A stretch of 7,648 nucleotides of DNA from DASWOJ01 sp964242415 (GTDB lineage: Bacteria > Pseudomonadota > Alphaproteobacteria > Acetobacterales > Acetobacteraceae). The notes below the pieces were generated by a model. It worked only from the letters and a program-made list of their open reading frames with translations, did no database searches and was not told the origin of the DNA. The DNA is taken from NCBI GenBank assembly GCA_964242415.1, contig CAXTAT010000063.1, forward strand, positions 1 through 7,648, in the 5' to 3' direction. Both the position numbers and the translations under genes were made by a program. Shown one piece after another: positions 6,355 to 7,648 of this stretch (position 1 is its first letter; each line of letters starts with the position of its first letter).

Positions 6355-6476
6355 CCCCAGAAGTGCCAACGAATATTCCCCAGTTTCTTGTAACGGCCTG
6401 ACCTGCGGGTTGGGCGGCTGCTGGCGTCAGATGCCTTTGGATTTTGGGGAGTGGGCGCTGGTGGTTAGACTGGGGA
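6355..6476. repeat. Oppositely oriented TGGGGA-type motifs, likely IS21-family ends
   Basis: CCCCAG occurs at 6355-6360 and 6378-6383, in ACTCCCCAG and ATTCCCCAG contexts (period 23). The reverse-strand form TGGGGA occurs at 6445-6450 and 6471-6476 (period 26), just before the istA remnant. IS21-family elements carry several spaced copies of such end motifs that bind the transposase. Two pairs facing each other about 60 bases apart suggest debris from two IS21 ends. The motif positions are seen; assigning them to IS21 is inference, supported by the adjacent istA fragment. Confidence 0.45.
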
Positions 6477-6484
6477 AGCTTGTT

Positions 6485-6699
6485 ATGGTCCTTGACCTTC
6501 GCCGCCAGGGCTTGTCGGTCTGGGCCGGCACCACGGCTTCCTTCCCAAGGCGTGCCGGCCGCATCGCGCCAAGACCAAGGACGTCGTGCAACGCGGTTCG
6601 GCACGATTTCCGCCCGGGAAGCGGCCTTACTACTGTCATGCGCTCGACCTGGACGACCCGCCAGGCCCGCAGCCACTTCCCTTCGAGCAGCCCTTGTGA
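6485..6699 (+). pseudogene. istA: IS21-family IstA transposase, two joined fragments
   Basis: MVLDLRRQGLSV (ATG 6485) matches the IstA N-terminus at the start of its helix-turn-helix, which normally continues SAIAR. After about 6526 the next recognisable part is in another frame: RHHGFLPKACRPHRAKTK (about 6526-6579), matching the IstA catalytic region where relatives read CRPYRAQTKGKVER around the last acidic residue. Here GKVER is replaced by DVVQR, so that residue is lost. Some 200 or more residues between the two parts are missing, and the frame closes at TGA 6697-6699 with sequence I do not recognise. No istB is seen. This is a dead remnant formed by internal deletion. The call rests on two short motifs. 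Confidence 0.55.
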
Positions 6700-6784
6700 C
6701 CACTTTTCATGTGCCCCGAACCCACCTCTTACCGTATCATCCCCTCTCTTCCGCGAGCTAATCGATCCGGTGGGCCGCACAACC

Positions 6785-7648
6785 ATGTCTGAGCAGCCAT
6801 TCAAGTTCGGACCATTCGACCTGTTCACCGAACGACATTTGCTGCTCAAGTCCGGGAAGCCGTTACGTCCCGGTAGCCGTGCTTTCGACCTGCTGGTCGC
6901 GTTGGTAAGCCGGGCTGGGCAGGTCGTCGGCAAGGAGGAGCTGGTCGCCGCCGCATGGCCCGGCGTCTTTGTCGAGGGGTCCAGTTTGCCTATACATATC
7001 GCAGTACTGCGCAAGGCGTTGAGCGAAGACTGCTCGGCGCCTCGCATCATCACCAACGTGCCAGGGCGGGGATACTGCTTCGTTGCGCTACCGACGACAC
7101 AGCCGCCGCCGGACGATCCGGCACCAGGTCTGGTCGTGACTGCAACCCGGAGGCACCTGCCGCGGCTGGGTGGCCGAGTGATCGGGCGGGATGCGTTGGT
7201 CGCGGCGATAGCCGAGGACGTAACCCGGCGACCGCTTGTCAGCCTCATCGGCCCAGGCAGGATCGGCAAAACGACTGTCGCCCTGTCCATCGTGGCCCTA
7301 GTCGCCGAGCGCTTCGCAGACGGGGCTGTCTTCGTTGATCTCACCGCGGTCCGCGATGACCATATGGTGCAAGGCGCCCTCGCTGCTGCGCTCGGGAAAG
7401 CGATCAGCTCGAACGATCCGGGGGCCGATCTCCCCGCCCAGCTCAGCGGGAAGCACCTCCTCATGGATGCGGTCGTGATCACGATCTCTGCAGTCGAGCA
7501 CTGGCTGTGGCGCGTGGTCGACCAGAACGGGACGGTGCTTGATGTCCTGGCGCAGAGCCGGCGCAACACGAAGGCCGTCAAGCGCCTGCCACGCAAGTTG
7601 CTCGCGCGGCCGTGCCGGGCACCTCGTGTCATGGTGACCGACAAGCTG
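6785..7648 (+). CDS. Winged-helix P-loop ATPase regulator fused in frame to an IS6-family transposase; open at the window edge
   Basis: From ATG 6785 the frame stays open for 288 codons to the end of the window. Residues 6-101 form an OmpR/PhoB-type winged helix (Trans_reg_C): FKFGPFDL, SRAFDLLVALVSRAGQVVGKEEL, then IHIAVLRKAL and NVPGRGYCFV. A Pro-rich linker follows. Residues 126-226 are the start of a STAND/NB-ARC-like ATPase, with GRVIGRD, Walker A GPGRIGKTT (156-164) and GAVFVDL. Relatives of this regulator-ATPase class continue with a Walker B such as LLVLDNCEH. Here the sequence changes after KHLL (about 7462) to IS6-type transposase. Walker B and all later domains are missing, so the regulator is broken. 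The start matches the family N-terminus; GGTGGG about ten bases upstream is a modest ribosome site. Whether the chimera is expressed is unknown, and decay is the simplest reading. Confidence 0.75.
   Translation, partial: MSEQPFKFGPFDLFTERHLLLKSGKPLRPGSRAFDLLVALVSRAGQVVGKEELVAAAWPGVFVEGSSLPIHIAVLRKALSEDCSAPRIITNVPGRGYCFVALPTTQPPPDDPAPGLVVTATRRHLPRLGGRVIGRDALVAAIAEDVTRRPLVSLIGPGRIGKTTVALSIVALVAERFADGAVFVDLTAVRDDHMVQGALAAALGKAISSNDPGADLPAQLSGKHLLMDAVVITISAVEHWLWRVVDQNGTVLDVLAQSRRNTKAVKRLPRKLLARPCRAPRVMVTDKL
7466..7648 (+). mobile_element. IS6-family transposase catalytic fragment (5' truncated, continues past the window)
   Basis: The last 61 residues of the frame read DAVVITISAVEHWLWRVVDQNG, then VLDVLAQSRRNTKAVKRL, RKLL and RAPRVMVTDKL. 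They align with the IS6-family core, typically WHLDEVVVTI...HWLWRAVDQDG...QSRRN.KAAKR...RKLL...PRV.VTDKL. The first catalytic Asp (D228) and second (D286 in VTDK) are present, though the usual DE is DA. The final Glu lies outside the window. The transposase N-terminus, with its own helix-turn-helix, is absent, and no terminal inverted repeat is seen at the junction, so this is not a simple insertion. KHLL of the regulator and WHLD of the transposase could share a CACCT micro-homology, which may have joined them. Confidence 0.8.

Noticed and set aside
6694..6740. TTGTGA and TATCAT before the winged-helix gene as a promoter
   Set aside because: The spacing is about 35 bases, far from the usual 17, and no better -35 element is at the right place.
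6427..7644. A 405-codon open frame on the minus strand
   Set aside because: It lies opposite recognisable winged-helix, P-loop and transposase coding on the plus strand. Its own translation shows no family motif. Long antisense frames are common in GC-rich DNA.

Overview
The window is very GC-rich, apart from one island near 6150-6345. Its codon use favours G or C in the third position, and the transporter genes look like those of a proteobacterium. The IS5-type remnants resemble the IS1031-like elements common in Acetobacteraceae and related Alphaproteobacteria. I therefore infer a high-GC alphaproteobacterium, possibly Rhodospirillales or Acetobacteraceae, without being able to name a genus.

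The left 60% (about 1-4621) is an intact, tightly packed five-gene operon for a branched-chain/hydrophobic amino acid type (HAAT, Liv-type) ABC importer. In order it holds a periplasmic type-1 substrate-binding protein (114-1358), a LivH-type permease (1363-2229), a LivM-type permease (2219-3199), a LivG-type ATPase (3196-3897) and a LivF-type ATPase (3911-4621). Gaps are 13 bases or less, and two junctions overlap (11 bp and 4 bp). Several starts are TTG or GTG, which suggests translational coupling. The binding protein would capture a ligand in the periplasm, LivH/LivM form the channel, and LivG/LivF hydrolyse ATP at the cytoplasmic face. The ligand cannot be told from sequence. LivG is the odd member, with a degenerate ABC signature and a shortened helical subdomain. 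An 18-bp perfect palindrome lies 60 bp before the first gene.

The right 40% (4622-7648) is an insertion-sequence graveyard. In order it holds an N-terminal fragment of an IS4-family transposase (4720-5033) and two decayed IS5-family right halves arranged head to head (about 5034-6136). Next come an AT-richer island of unknown origin (about 6137-6350) and IS21-family debris with end-like motifs and two istA pieces (about 6355-6699). Last is an open frame that runs off the window (6785-7648). This frame begins as a winged-helix/P-loop ATPase regulator and changes, in frame at about 7465, into the catalytic region of an IS6-family transposase.

The most interesting signals are the regulator-transposase chimera and the symmetrical head-to-head IS5 pair, one arm of which holds a quasi-palindrome that looks like a template-switch scar. 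The unusual LivG follows. I see no CRISPR array, tRNA, rRNA or intact defence system.
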